From Bacteroidota bacterium (lineage in GTDB: Bacteria; Bacteroidota; Bacteroidia; Cytophagales; Cyclobacteriaceae), in contig QGUY01000063.1 in the NCBI GenBank assembly GCA_003242315.1, positions 1 through 16,456 on the forward strand: a stretch of DNA of 16,456 nucleotides, given 5' to 3'. Numbering within the stretch: the stretch's first letter is position 1; the number at the start of each line of letters is the position of its first letter. Positions 6,121-12,388 of the stretch are shown piece after piece. Below the pieces are notes generated by a model. The model searched no databases, was not told where the DNA came from, and was given only the letters and a program-made list of their open reading frames with translations. The position numbers and the translations under genes were made by a program.

Positions 6121-6604
6121 GGGATTACCTAAGGTGATCCCTGTGGGGGGGGGAGTGTCAAACCATCTTAAGTCCACGCGCCTTCGTGCCTCAGGCGCTG
6201 GTTTTTTTGTTCTCGCTACGATCTTGAGAACCTGCGGTTCTAGGGTTAAGTACTTTGAGTGGCTTGACGGGCTGATATTTGGCAGGTATGTAAAGGAAGG
6301 GATTACCTGACGGTGATCCCATTTGGGAGAGAATCAAACCATCCGAATGTTACGCGCCTTCGTGCCTCAGGCGCTAGCTTTTTTGTTCTCGCTGTGGCCT
6401 TGAGAACCTGCGGTTCTCGGGTTGATGGGGATTACCTGACGGTGATCCCTTTCGGGGAAGTGTCAAACCATCTTAAGACCACGCGCCTTCGTGCCTCAGG
6501 CGCTGGTTTTTTTGTTCTCGCTACGATCTTGAGAACCTGCGAGTATAGTTCTTGAGCTATAGGAGGGATTACCTGACGGTGATCCCTTTCGGGGGAGTGT
6601 CAAA
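6121..6604. repeat. Structured tandem repeat array (three full units and one partial)
   Basis: Units begin at about 6121, 6299, 6428 and 6565, each with GGGATTACC, a short loop, then GGTGATCCC (a nine-base stem with one G-U pair). Full units continue with GTGTCAAACCATCTTAAG or variants, then GCGCCT-loop-AGGCGC followed by a T-run (terminator-like on the plus strand). Last comes GTTCTC...GAGAACC-TGC-GGTTCTC, where GAGAAC can pair either backward or forward. The third unit's last stem is altered, and the fourth breaks off after GTGTCAAA. Spacers between units differ (1 to about 55 bases). No protein is encoded: frames across it only restate the repeat. I do not recognise a named family. It may be a mobile structured extragenic repeat or an RNA array. 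Confidence 0.85.
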
Positions 6605-6733
6605 TGGATTAAGGTAGGCTCGCTACGCTCGTTTTTGCTTTCCGACCGTACTCGCTGAACCCGTTGGCTTCGCTCGTCCGGATCGAAAAGCAAAAACGCC
6701 CCGATGCTCGGGGCGCCTACCTTAATCCATTTG
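6601..6733. repeat. Large imperfect inverted repeat abutting tRNA-Ser
   Basis: The outer arms are perfect 18-mers: CAAATGGATTAAGGTAGG at 6601-6618 and its reverse complement at 6716-6733. Inner arms CGTTTTTGCTTTCCGA (6630-6645) and TCGAAAAGCAAAAACG (6683-6698) pair with one mismatch. The right arm ends at the base next to the tRNA discriminator and contains the tRNA's terminator; the left arm joins the last tandem unit. It looks like an inverted duplication of the tRNA's downstream region. Confidence 0.8.
6686..6715 (-). terminator. Intrinsic terminator of tRNA-Ser
   Basis: On the minus strand, downstream of the tRNA, CGCCCCGA-GCA-TCGGGGCG forms a perfect eight-base stem and is followed by TTTTTGCTTTT. 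The spacing from the tRNA 3' end (18 bases) and the T-tract make this a textbook rho-independent terminator. Confidence 0.88.
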
Positions 6734-6818
6734 CAGAGGAGGAGGGATTCGAACCCCCGGAACCTTTCGGTTCAACGGTTTTCAAGACCGCCGCATTCGA
6801 CCGCTCTGCCACTCCTCT
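6734..6818 (-). tRNA. tRNA-Ser (anticodon UGA)
   Basis: It is 85 bases long, including the discriminator G. The acceptor stem AGAGGAG pairs with CTCCTCT (A1-U72). The D arm is GCAGAGCGGTCGAATGC, and the anticodon loop CTTGAAA (anticodon TGA) is closed by CGGT/ACCG. A long variable arm (GAACC-GAAA-GGTTC) is typical of serine tRNAs. The T loop TTCGAAT is closed by GGGGG/CCCTC with one G-U pair. CCA is not encoded; the genome continues with CAA. It would read UCA and other UCN codons. Confidence 0.95.
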
Positions 6819-6895
6819 AAGTATAACCGGTTCAACGATTGCCCCTGTTGCTGTTAACCTGACCTCCCGCCATTGCTCTGGGCTCAACCGGACTG

Positions 6896-6926
6896 CAAAT
6901 GTAGCAGATGAGGGATATTTGGCAAA
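6896..6926 (-). promoter_or_regulatory. Promoter of tRNA-Ser
   Basis: On the minus strand, TTTG (6926-6923), a 19-base spacer and TACATTTG (6903-6896) match the Bacteroidota primary sigma consensus TTTG-N19-TAnnTTTG exactly. Transcription would start about 70 bases before the mature tRNA. Confidence 0.75.
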
Positions 6927-6957
6927 AAAAGCGGCATTGATCCTCGTGCCGAAGCTC

Positions 6958-6984
6958 AAAAAGTTCACTTTTTGTGAACTTTTT
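6958..6984. promoter_or_regulatory. Perfect inverted repeat upstream of higBA, likely operator
   Basis: AAAAAGTTCAC (6958-6968) and GTGAACTTTTT (6974-6984) are perfect 11-base arms around TTTTT. The site ends three bases before a TAnnTTTG-like -7 box (TACCTTTA, 6987-6994), so a bound protein would cover the -33 region. Autorepression by HigA is the expected use. As RNA it could also form a hairpin with a T-tail. Confidence 0.6.
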
Positions 6985-7006
6985 CGTACCTTTAACTGTA
7001 CTTTTC

Positions 7007-7339
7007 ATGCGGGTTCATTTAATAAGAAAGGAAACAATTGAAAATTACGTTGTTAAGAATGCTGGTGGCAAAAAATCGTTTGCCACTTGGTTGACGGCTA
7101 TCAGGTATGCAGACTGGAATGGACCTGCTGATATCAAGTCGACATTTGGCTCAGCTGATCTGCTGGGTCAAAATAGCAATCGGGTTGTGTTTAATATTGG
7201 TGGAAATAACTATAGAATGATTTGTAAGTATGCATTTGGCCGTAAGCAGGTTCATTTGTTCATATGCTGGATTGGCACCCATGCAGAGTATGATAGACTT
7301 TGTGACAACAACGAACAATACACGGTAACGAGTTACTAG
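7007..7339 (+). CDS. higB: HigB-type toxin, mRNA interferase
   Basis: The protein is 110 residues from ATG 7007; a GTG at 6974 would lie inside the operator and is unlikely. The sequence follows the HigB_toxin family: a start strand-helix MRVHLIRKETIENYV, then WLTAIRYADWNGPADIKSTF (28-47), the signature NRVVFNIGGNNYRMI (58-72) and the closing WIGTHAEYDRL (88-98). Known members are ribosome-dependent ribonucleases of the RelE superfamily that cut translated mRNA and halt growth. The antitoxin gene starts one base after the stop, giving the toxin-first order typical of higBA. The length of about 110 is slightly longer than the usual 90-105 because of a short C-terminal extension. Confidence 0.92.
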   Translation: MRVHLIRKETIENYVVKNAGGKKSFATWLTAIRYADWNGPADIKSTFGSADLLGQNSNRVVFNIGGNNYRMICKYAFGRKQVHLFICWIGTHAEYDRLCDNNEQYTVTSY

Positions 7340-7340
7340 T

Positions 7341-7736
7341 ATGGTCGAACTGAAGTATAAGGTAATTAAATCCAAAGCTCAATACAGGGAGTATTCCAGA
7401 ATCCTTGAGGATCTGGTTGCAGCTGAGTTTAAGAGCAAAGAAATGAAGGACGAGATTGATTTGCTTACGCTATTATTGGAAAAATGGGACGAAGAGCACA
7501 ACTCTTTCGATGAGGTCGATCCGATCGAGCTGCTCCGTTCATTGATGGCAGAAAGGAATCTAAAGGCAAAGGATCTGGTGGAAATCCTTGGGGTAAGCAA
7601 AGGCTTGGTTTCTGATGTATTGAATTATAAAAAAGGACTCTCAAAGGAAATGATTAGAAAGCTGTCGCAGTATTTTAAAGTGTCGCAGGAGGCATTCAAC
7701 AGGCCGTATGAATTAGTTGCGGCAGTTAAGGCGTGA
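7341..7736 (+). CDS. higA: HigA-type antitoxin with HTH domain
   Basis: This 131-residue protein begins one base after the toxin stop. An N-terminal acidic helical region (YREYSRILEDLVAAEF, then DEIDLLTLLLEKWDEEHN) probably makes the toxin contact. Residues 63-117 form an XRE/HigA helix-turn-helix: ELLRSLMAERNLKAKDLVEI, GVSKGLVSDVLN and LSKEMIRKLSQYFKVS. The spacing from DPIELLRSLMAERNL onward is characteristic of chromosomal HigA antitoxins. It should neutralise HigB and repress the operon through the inverted repeat at 6958-6984. The pair appears intact and sits between a tRNA and a decayed gene. Confidence 0.9.
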   Translation: MVELKYKVIKSKAQYREYSRILEDLVAAEFKSKEMKDEIDLLTLLLEKWDEEHNSFDEVDPIELLRSLMAERNLKAKDLVEILGVSKGLVSDVLNYKKGLSKEMIRKLSQYFKVSQEAFNRPYELVAAVKA

Positions 7737-7784
7737 CCTGGCAATCGAACTTTATTCACGGTTCCGCAGCAAGCACAATCATCT

Positions 7785-7987
7785 AAAAAGGGTCGGTTTA
7801 AGAATCGAAAGGCGACCCTAATTTTTGAGATAGCGGCTGTTGGAAATAACACTATCATCAATTCACGCATGAAGGTCTCGTACCCGAGAAAGAGTGCTAT
7901 TCAAGATGCCGCGATGGGTGGAATACCGTTATGAAAGGATATCTGTCCAATCTGATCACCAAAGGCACGCCTCACTTCATATTATAA
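7785..7987 (+). pseudogene. SRPBCC/AHSA1-like protein, decayed C-terminal remnant
   Basis: Two neighbouring frames together spell the C-terminal part of an AHSA1/SRPBCC (START-like) domain. From 7815, TLIFEIAAVGNNTII runs in one frame to about 7859. From 7862 another frame reads FTHEGLVPEKECYSRC, then RDGWNTVMKGYLSNLITKG, up to TAA at 7985-7987. FTHEGLVPExECY followed by a W and a final amphipathic helix is the hallmark ending of Bacteroidota AHSA1-like proteins. One missing base near 7860 explains the shift (IIN-FTHEGL). The N-terminal two thirds are absent, replaced by the higBA side, so this is debris of a gene that probably once belonged to this locus. It fills most of the 345-base gap between higA and the AraC gene; the rest (7988-8081) shows nothing I can name. 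Confidence 0.72.
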
Positions 7988-8081
7988 AGGATGGTAATAT
8001 CTGATAATTGAAAGCCCAACCCAGGGGATCACCATCGAGTGACTGGAAAGCACCACCGGTTATGTTGAACTAAATCCGCCG

Positions 8082-8999
8082 TCAATTAAACGACTGCCTA
8101 TACTCCACCGGCGATAAATTCGTCTTCGTCTTGAACAACTTCGTAAATGACGAAGGATGTTCAAAACCTAATTGATAGGCGATTTCGCTAATCGTCAGGT
8201 TAGTAGTTGATATTTTTTCCTTCGCCTTTTCAATGAGTTTGTTGTGTATATGTTGCTGGGCATTCTGGCCCGTAAGGCTGCGCAGCATATCGCTTAAATA
8301 GCCGGGTGAGACGCTCAGACTGTCGGCAAGGAATTGAACGGTCGGAATGCCTCGGTTCAATGACTGTTCATCATTGAAATAAGTGTCGAGAATTTCTTCC
8401 ATCCTTTGCAGAAGGTCATTGTTTACCGCTTTGCGGGTGATGAATTGTCTCCTGTAGAACCGATTGCTGTAATTCAACAGCGTTTCAATGTGAGAGATGA
8501 TGATGTCATGACTGAAATCATCAAGCCTGCCTTGCAGTTCTTCCTGCATGTTCATGAAAACAGAAACAATAGTACTTCTCTCCTTCTCAGAAAGATGCAG
8601 TGCCTCATTGACTGAATAGGAAAAGAATCCATACTGCCTGATTTTCTTTGCGAGCGGGTATCCGGCTAAAAAATCAGGGTGAAAAAGCAGCGTGAATCCA
8701 GTATGGTCGTTATTGTTCTCGCCACCCGCGCTCACCTGGTTGGGTGCCTTGAACAACATACCTCCTCCATCAAAGTCGTAGTACCCCTGTCCGTACTTAA
8801 ACCTCCCACTCAGGTTCTGCTTGTAGGAAATCTTGTAGAAATCGTGGGTGAATGAATCGGGGAATTTACGCAGATCAATTTCATCGCCCTTATTCTCAAC
8901 GAGGCTTAACAACGGATGCACCGGCTCGGGCAAGCCCAGTAACCGGTGTATCTCCGTCAGCGATCTGAATCTGTGAGGAACTTTGCCTTCTCTTTTCAT
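8082..8999 (-). CDS. AraC family transcriptional regulator (module 2)
   Basis: This 305-residue paralogue of the regulator at 5086-5982 has an N-terminal cupin-like sensor (YYDFDGGGMLFKAPNQVSAG), a linker with NEALHLSEKER and LLNYSNRFYRRQFITR, and a C-terminal double helix-turn-helix (about 216-305). The HTH carries DSLSVSPGYLSDMLRSLTG, TISEIAYQLGFEHPSSFTKLFK and the closing SPVEYR. It lies 37 bases downstream of the second aldo/keto reductase on the same strand, so both are probably on one transcript and the regulator would respond to the same signal that induces the reductase. ATG 8999 gives MKREGKVPHRF, similar in length to relatives. Confidence 0.9.
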   Translation of the reverse strand: MKREGKVPHRFRSLTEIHRLLGLPEPVHPLLSLVENKGDEIDLRKFPDSFTHDFYKISYKQNLSGRFKYGQGYYDFDGGGMLFKAPNQVSAGGENNNDHTGFTLLFHPDFLAGYPLAKKIRQYGFFSYSVNEALHLSEKERSTIVSVFMNMQEELQGRLDDFSHDIIISHIETLLNYSNRFYRRQFITRKAVNNDLLQRMEEILDTYFNDEQSLNRGIPTVQFLADSLSVSPGYLSDMLRSLTGQNAQQHIHNKLIEKAKEKISTTNLTISEIAYQLGFEHPSSFTKLFKTKTNLSPVEYRQSFN

Positions 9000-9036
9000 C
9001 AGATAAATTTAATCACGAAAACTGGCACACCATCGG

Positions 9037-10011
9037 CTAACGGTTTAACGCGCTCATAAATCGTTCCGGATAGCGGGTGCCTGACACAACACCGGCAGGC
9101 AATATTTCACTAATTGCCCGCAAATCCCCGCTACTCAGTCGCACATTCTCAGAAGCGATATTGTCTTCCAGATATTTGACGCGTTTTGTACCCGGAATCG
9201 TAATAATATCCTCTCCCTGGGCAAGTACCCACGCAATCGCCAATTGAGATGGAGTGCACCCCTTCTGTGAAGCAAGCATCTTTACCTTCTCTACCAACTC
9301 CAGATTCTTATAAAAATTCTCTCCCTGATACCGAGGCATGTGAGCGCGATTGTCTTTGATATCTTCAGGCTTCTTGTACGTCCCACTCAGAAATCCCCTG
9401 CTAAGAGGCGCATAGGCGACCAGCCCAATACCCAATTCGCGAATGGTTGGGAGTATCTCGTCTTCAATGTCGCGCGTCCAGAGAGAATATTCTGTCTGAA
9501 GCGCGGTTATCGTGTGAACGGTCGCGGCCCTTCGGATGCTTTCGGCTGACGCCTCCGAGAGACCAATAAAACGAACGACACCTTTTTGTACCAATTCGGC
9601 GAGGGCTCCTACACTGTCCTCGATGGGAACGTTGGGATCGACACGCCCGAGTGTGTAAAGATCTATGTAATCTGTTTTAAGACGCTGAAGACTGTACATC
9701 ACAGCGTTGCGCAGAAAATCAGGGTGACCGTTTACGCCTCCGTAACCTCCGGGGGAAAGCATCATTCCCGTCTTGACAGAAAGGAACGCTTTGTCTCTTT
9801 TGCCTTTTATTGCCTGCGCTATAAGCTGTTCATTGTGTCCTGCCAGATAGTAGTCCGCCGTGTCCAAGAAATTGTGATTGAGCTCAAGCGCTCTTTCGAT
9901 GGTGGCGATGGATTCCTTTTCATCGCTCTCACCGTATGCTCCCGACATTCCCATGCAGCCCAGGCCGATGGCTGAAACCATGGGACCTTTTATTCCAAGT
10001 TGTCTGTTCAT
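9037..10011 (-). CDS. Aldo/keto reductase with substituted catalytic His (module 2)
   Basis: The protein is 324 residues from ATG 10011; an upstream ATG at 10053 adds 14 residues without family resemblance and is not favoured. The layout matches the first reductase: LGCMGMSG (17-24), Asp50 and Tyr55 (DTADYYLAG), Lys80 (SVKTG), then YTLGRVDPNVPIED. There the catalytic His of the tetrad (His123 in the first reductase) is Gly122. The codon is GGG, clearly read as CCC on the plus strand at 9646-9648. The remaining barrel is intact (VAYAPLSRGFLSG, TIPGTKR). Bacteroidota contain a branch with this change, as far as I recall, so it is probably an active variant with altered substrate range or rate rather than a dead gene. 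It is the first gene of a two-gene unit with the AraC regulator. Confidence 0.9.
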   Translation of the reverse strand: MNRQLGIKGPMVSAIGLGCMGMSGAYGESDEKESIATIERALELNHNFLDTADYYLAGHNEQLIAQAIKGKRDKAFLSVKTGMMLSPGGYGGVNGHPDFLRNAVMYSLQRLKTDYIDLYTLGRVDPNVPIEDSVGALAELVQKGVVRFIGLSEASAESIRRAATVHTITALQTEYSLWTRDIEDEILPTIRELGIGLVAYAPLSRGFLSGTYKKPEDIKDNRAHMPRYQGENFYKNLELVEKVKMLASQKGCTPSQLAIAWVLAQGEDIITIPGTKRVKYLEDNIASENVRLSSGDLRAISEILPAGVVSGTRYPERFMSALNR

Positions 10012-10116
10012 AGTAGTTTTCGATTTTGTTATCAGAACAAAGGTCGTCCCCAACCATCAGTATGGTTTAGTCGAATTGGGTGTTTGCTTTGCCAAATCGG
10101 GTGCAGGAAACACAGC

Positions 10117-10171
10117 GTCGCCTGGCGGCGACGAAGTTTTTGAATCACATAGAGCACATAGGGGCACATAG
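10117..10171. repeat. Dispersed repeat R3, left copy (inverted partner at 12443-12499)
   Basis: It starts with the hairpin GTCGCC-TGGC-GGCGAC and continues TTTGAATCACATAGAGCACATAGGGG-like to CACATAG. The reverse complement, with small changes, lies at 12443-12499. It is directly followed by CTTCGACAAGCTCAGGAACC, another motif frequently seen between bacterial genes. Confidence 0.75.
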
Positions 10172-10227
10172 TCCTTCGACAAGCTCAGGAACCGATAAAG
10201 AACGTGTGGAATGAAATGAACTTGGAC

Positions 10228-10386
10228 CACCCCTGCGCCGAAGGCGCCTGCCTGCCGGCGGGCAGGCCCGTGCCCTTCTTGCACATTTGGCGCCTTGCAT
10301 GTCAGCGGCGACTCCCTACGATCTAACCTAGCGCAGAGATGAATTATCTTCTGTGTACCCCCGTGTCCCCGTGCCTCTGTGGTGAA
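10228..10386. repeat. Dispersed repeat R2, copy 1
   Basis: It shares with 10443-10587, in order, the blocks ACCCCTGCG, GTGCCCT, CATTTGGCGCC, ACGC/GTCAGCG, GAATTA-type and TCTGTGTA, and the ending CCGTG-CCTCTGTGGT(G/T)AA. Copy 1 contains an extra hairpin CCTGCC-GGC-GGGCAGG near 10250-10266. The ending is a repeat tail widespread between genes of environmental bacteria. No frame looks coding. Confidence 0.7.
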
Positions 10387-10419
10387 GAGAAGTCCTCAAT
10401 TTCCCTGCGCACGCCCCTA

Positions 10420-10433
10420 ACCCCTAAAGGGGT
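10420..10433. repeat. Small hairpin ACCCCT-AA-AGGGGT
   Basis: A perfect six-base stem lies between the two R2 copies, without a T-tail. It is probably part of the extragenic repeat set rather than a terminator. Confidence 0.4.
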
Positions 10434-10442
10434 CCAACGCGC

Positions 10443-10587
10443 ACGTACCCCTGCGGCTTCGCCGCCTGTGCCCTCCTTACGCATTTGGCGCCCTGCACGC
10501 CAGCGGGAACCTCTACGCGATTTACCCTAACGCACGTATAATTACCCTCTGTGTATCTCCGTGTTCCCCGTGTCTCTGTGGTTAAAG
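10443..10587. repeat. Dispersed repeat R2, copy 2
   Basis: This is a direct, diverged copy of 10228-10386 that begins with the stem GCGGC-TTC-GCCGC and ends GTCTCTGTGGTTAAAG, two bases before the stop codon of the next gene. Together with R3 and copy 1 it fills the roughly 575-base gap 10012-10588; nothing in that gap looks like a gene. Confidence 0.7.
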
Positions 10588-10588
10588 A

Positions 10589-12049
10589 CTACGGCAAAAT
10601 TCTCACCACTACTCTCCTATACCTCGACAACGCCGGCGTCCCTTTATCTGTCACCTTCAAAATAAAATGCGCCGTCTCCTCCTTTGTTACCTTAGGAGCC
10701 ACTACCCAACGCGCTACGAGGTTTTCCGCGCCACTCATTTCTATAGACCCCCGATAGGTGCCAGCCTCAGGATAGTGAAACCACAGAAAACTCAGATTAT
10801 CACCGTCCGGATCGTATGAGCCCGACGCATCCAACCAAAAGCCTTCGCCCGACTTGATTGTGATCTCCTCCGGTTGATTGGACACTGCTACAGGAGGGTG
10901 ATTGGCTTCTTCGTACGACATCGTACACCAATCCATCCGCGCGGCAAAATCGTTCTGGAAATCATCTCGCCAACGCCATAAGGTCACCTTGCTTCCAGTG
11001 AAAGTCGTTGTATCAAACCGCACGGCACGACCATACTTTGAGGTCACGTAGGGCGTATACGTATCGGACGCATTCGTCCATATGGGTCTGGTCTCAGGCT
11101 CGTGCGGAACGCCGGAGCGACCCAACGGTCGTTTCACGAATTCAGGCTTGTACAATTCATAGCGTCCACCCCAGCCTCCCCAATTAGGGTGTTCCGGATT
11201 GTTCAAGCCGTTCGGTATCAACGATAGAAATGCCGGCGTGTCGCCTTCCACACCATAGGCCACGTCAGGATAAAGCGCGCCCAGCGGACCGTGCCCCTGC
11301 TGAATATTCTCACCCAGCCAACTGTTGCTGATCGTCCTGTTGTCAATTCCCCTGACATAGGTCATCATCGCATTCCATGTAGCGGTACCATAGTCGTCAC
11401 CAGGTGAGACGATATAAAAGAGGTCAGGAAAGTTGTTCCTCATCCAGATGCCACTGTCATCCTGATCTGAAATCGTATAAACGCGCAACCTGCTGATCAG
11501 CCTACGCGCCGCCCCGGCCGACCTTGTGTTCTTTATCTTATACAATGCCTGCGCCAGGGTGTTTGCGCCGCCCCATACGGATATCCACAGCGGACGATCG
11601 TCGTCCTCTTCCAGTATCTTAATGATCCACTCCGACCCTTCTGAATCCTTTCCATCGCCAACACCATCCATGCCATATACGGGCAGGCCGCGCTTGACCA
11701 ACGAAAGTAACTCCTCCGCCCTGGGAAAACCCTCCTCATGTTTTGAAAGATTAGGCTGCACTTTGCCGTAGGCCCTGATCAATCGCTCTATCGACTCAGG
11801 CGCAATCCTGTTCTTCTGCCAGCAGGACGTCGTGGCGACTATTCCTTTAATATCAATCTGATTCGAATACAACAGCAACCTTACGAGCGACTGCGTGTCG
11901 TCGGGGTCGGCTTCGATGTCGGTTAATATGATTACCCTATGCTTTTGGTCACTGACACCCGAAGGCGCTTGCGCAAATTGCTGAAGCGGAGTCAGCAAGC
12001 CACAGAGTACAAATACAAGGGTTTTCAGGGAATCAGCGTTCGTTTTCAT
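10589..12049 (-). CDS. Secreted Sde_0182/DUF1593-type nucleoside-hydrolase-like protein
   Basis: This 486-residue protein has an N-terminal signal peptide (hydrophobic TLVFVLCGLLTPLQQFAQA, about 9-27). The first domain (about 37-310) is the nucleoside-hydrolase-like fold of DUF1593. It opens with RVIILTDIEADPDDTQSL, whose Asp44, Asp48, Asp50 and Asp51 correspond to the calcium-binding DxDPGxDD of true nucleoside hydrolases, and continues with LWISVWGGANTLAQAL and NSWLGENIQQGHGPLG. The C-terminal region (about 390-486) is an Ig-like domain with a PKD-type DASGSYDPDGDNLSFLW. The archetype, Saccharophagus Sde_0182, was described as cellulose-binding, so a role in polysaccharide or glycoside handling outside the cell is plausible, but the substrate is not established. 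It is transcribed alone and divergently from the receptor remnant, with almost no 5' leader. Confidence 0.9.
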   Translation of the reverse strand: MKTNADSLKTLVFVLCGLLTPLQQFAQAPSGVSDQKHRVIILTDIEADPDDTQSLVRLLLYSNQIDIKGIVATTSCWQKNRIAPESIERLIRAYGKVQPNLSKHEEGFPRAEELLSLVKRGLPVYGMDGVGDGKDSEGSEWIIKILEEDDDRPLWISVWGGANTLAQALYKIKNTRSAGAARRLISRLRVYTISDQDDSGIWMRNNFPDLFYIVSPGDDYGTATWNAMMTYVRGIDNRTISNSWLGENIQQGHGPLGALYPDVAYGVEGDTPAFLSLIPNGLNNPEHPNWGGWGGRYELYKPEFVKRPLGRSGVPHEPETRPIWTNASDTYTPYVTSKYGRAVRFDTTTFTGSKVTLWRWRDDFQNDFAARMDWCTMSYEEANHPPVAVSNQPEEITIKSGEGFWLDASGSYDPDGDNLSFLWFHYPEAGTYRGSIEMSGAENLVARWVVAPKVTKEETAHFILKVTDKGTPALSRYRRVVVRILP

Positions 12050-12054
12050 ATTAT

Positions 12055-12085
12055 CAAAAATATCAACACCGTGGCAACTGGCAAA
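12055..12085 (-). promoter_or_regulatory. Promoter of the DUF1593 gene
   Basis: On the minus strand TTTG (12085-12082), exactly 19 bases, then TATTTTTG (12062-12055) fit the Bacteroidota consensus in full. The ATG is at 12049, so transcription would begin at or within a few bases of the start codon, giving a leaderless or nearly leaderless message. Confidence 0.75.
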
Positions 12086-12119
12086 CTCTCCTTTCCCCTC
12101 CCCGCTTTCCCGAAATTCT

Positions 12120-12127
12120 TACCTTTG
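12120..12127 (+). promoter_or_regulatory. -7 promoter element before the receptor remnant (TACCTTTG)
   Basis: TACCTTTGCA is the most typical Bacteroidota -7 sequence and lies seven bases before ATG 12134. It suggests that the original receptor promoter survived. The -33 box is poor. Confidence 0.5.
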
Positions 12128-12133
12128 CACTCG

Positions 12134-12388
12134 ATGAAAAGTGGGTTGATCCTAGTGTGGCTGTTTTTCAGCTTTTCTGCCGCGTTCGGACAGAGATCCA
12201 TCACCGGCGTTACAGATATCCGCATGGCGCTCGCCTTGTCGGCGGAGAACCTACTTAACAAAGAGTGGAACGAAGCGCAGTTCGATACCGAAACGCGCCT
12301 CCACCACGAAACCGATCCCGTTTCAGAAATTCATTTCACGCCCGGAACACCACTCTTTATTAAAGCCGGAATAGCGTTCCTTTTTTAA
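12134..12388 (+). pseudogene. TonB-dependent receptor reduced by internal deletion
   Basis: This 84-residue open frame begins with a normal signal peptide (SGLILVWLFFSFSAAFGQ). After about ten residues it turns into the C-terminal strands of a TonB-dependent receptor: MALALSAENLLNKEWNEAQF, then ETRLHHETDPVSEIHFTPGTPLFIKAGIAFLF and the stop. ENLLNxEWNEAQFDTE and IHFTPGTPLFxKxGxxFLF are the characteristic last hairpins of Bacteroidota outer-membrane receptors, ending in Phe. Full-length relatives have about 700-800 residues, so the carboxypeptidase-like domain, plug and most of the barrel are missing in one in-frame deletion. It cannot form a channel. Its neighbour DUF1593 protein may have been its former functional partner. 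A short secreted peptide could still be made. Confidence 0.72.

Noticed and set aside
6098..6555. Two open frames of 70-80 codons with LRASGAGFFVLA repeats
   Set aside because: They only translate the structured tandem repeats; the conserved elements are hairpins and the units are out of phase with a protein explanation.
6121..6604. CRISPR array
   Set aside because: Units are over 100 bases with variable spacing, and there are no short uniform spacers and no cas genes.
6733..6734. attB/attR site of an integrative element at tRNA-Ser
   Set aside because: No integrase is present and the tRNA 3' end is not duplicated in the window; only the downstream arm is repeated, in inverted orientation.
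7007..7736. Novel toxin-antitoxin type
   Set aside because: Both proteins fit HigB and HigA closely, including gene order and spacing.
7789..7827. AGGGTCG/CGACCCT stem followed by a T-run as the higA terminator
   Set aside because: The loop is 17 bases, the stem is only seven, and the sequence is explained as part of the SRPBCC remnant.
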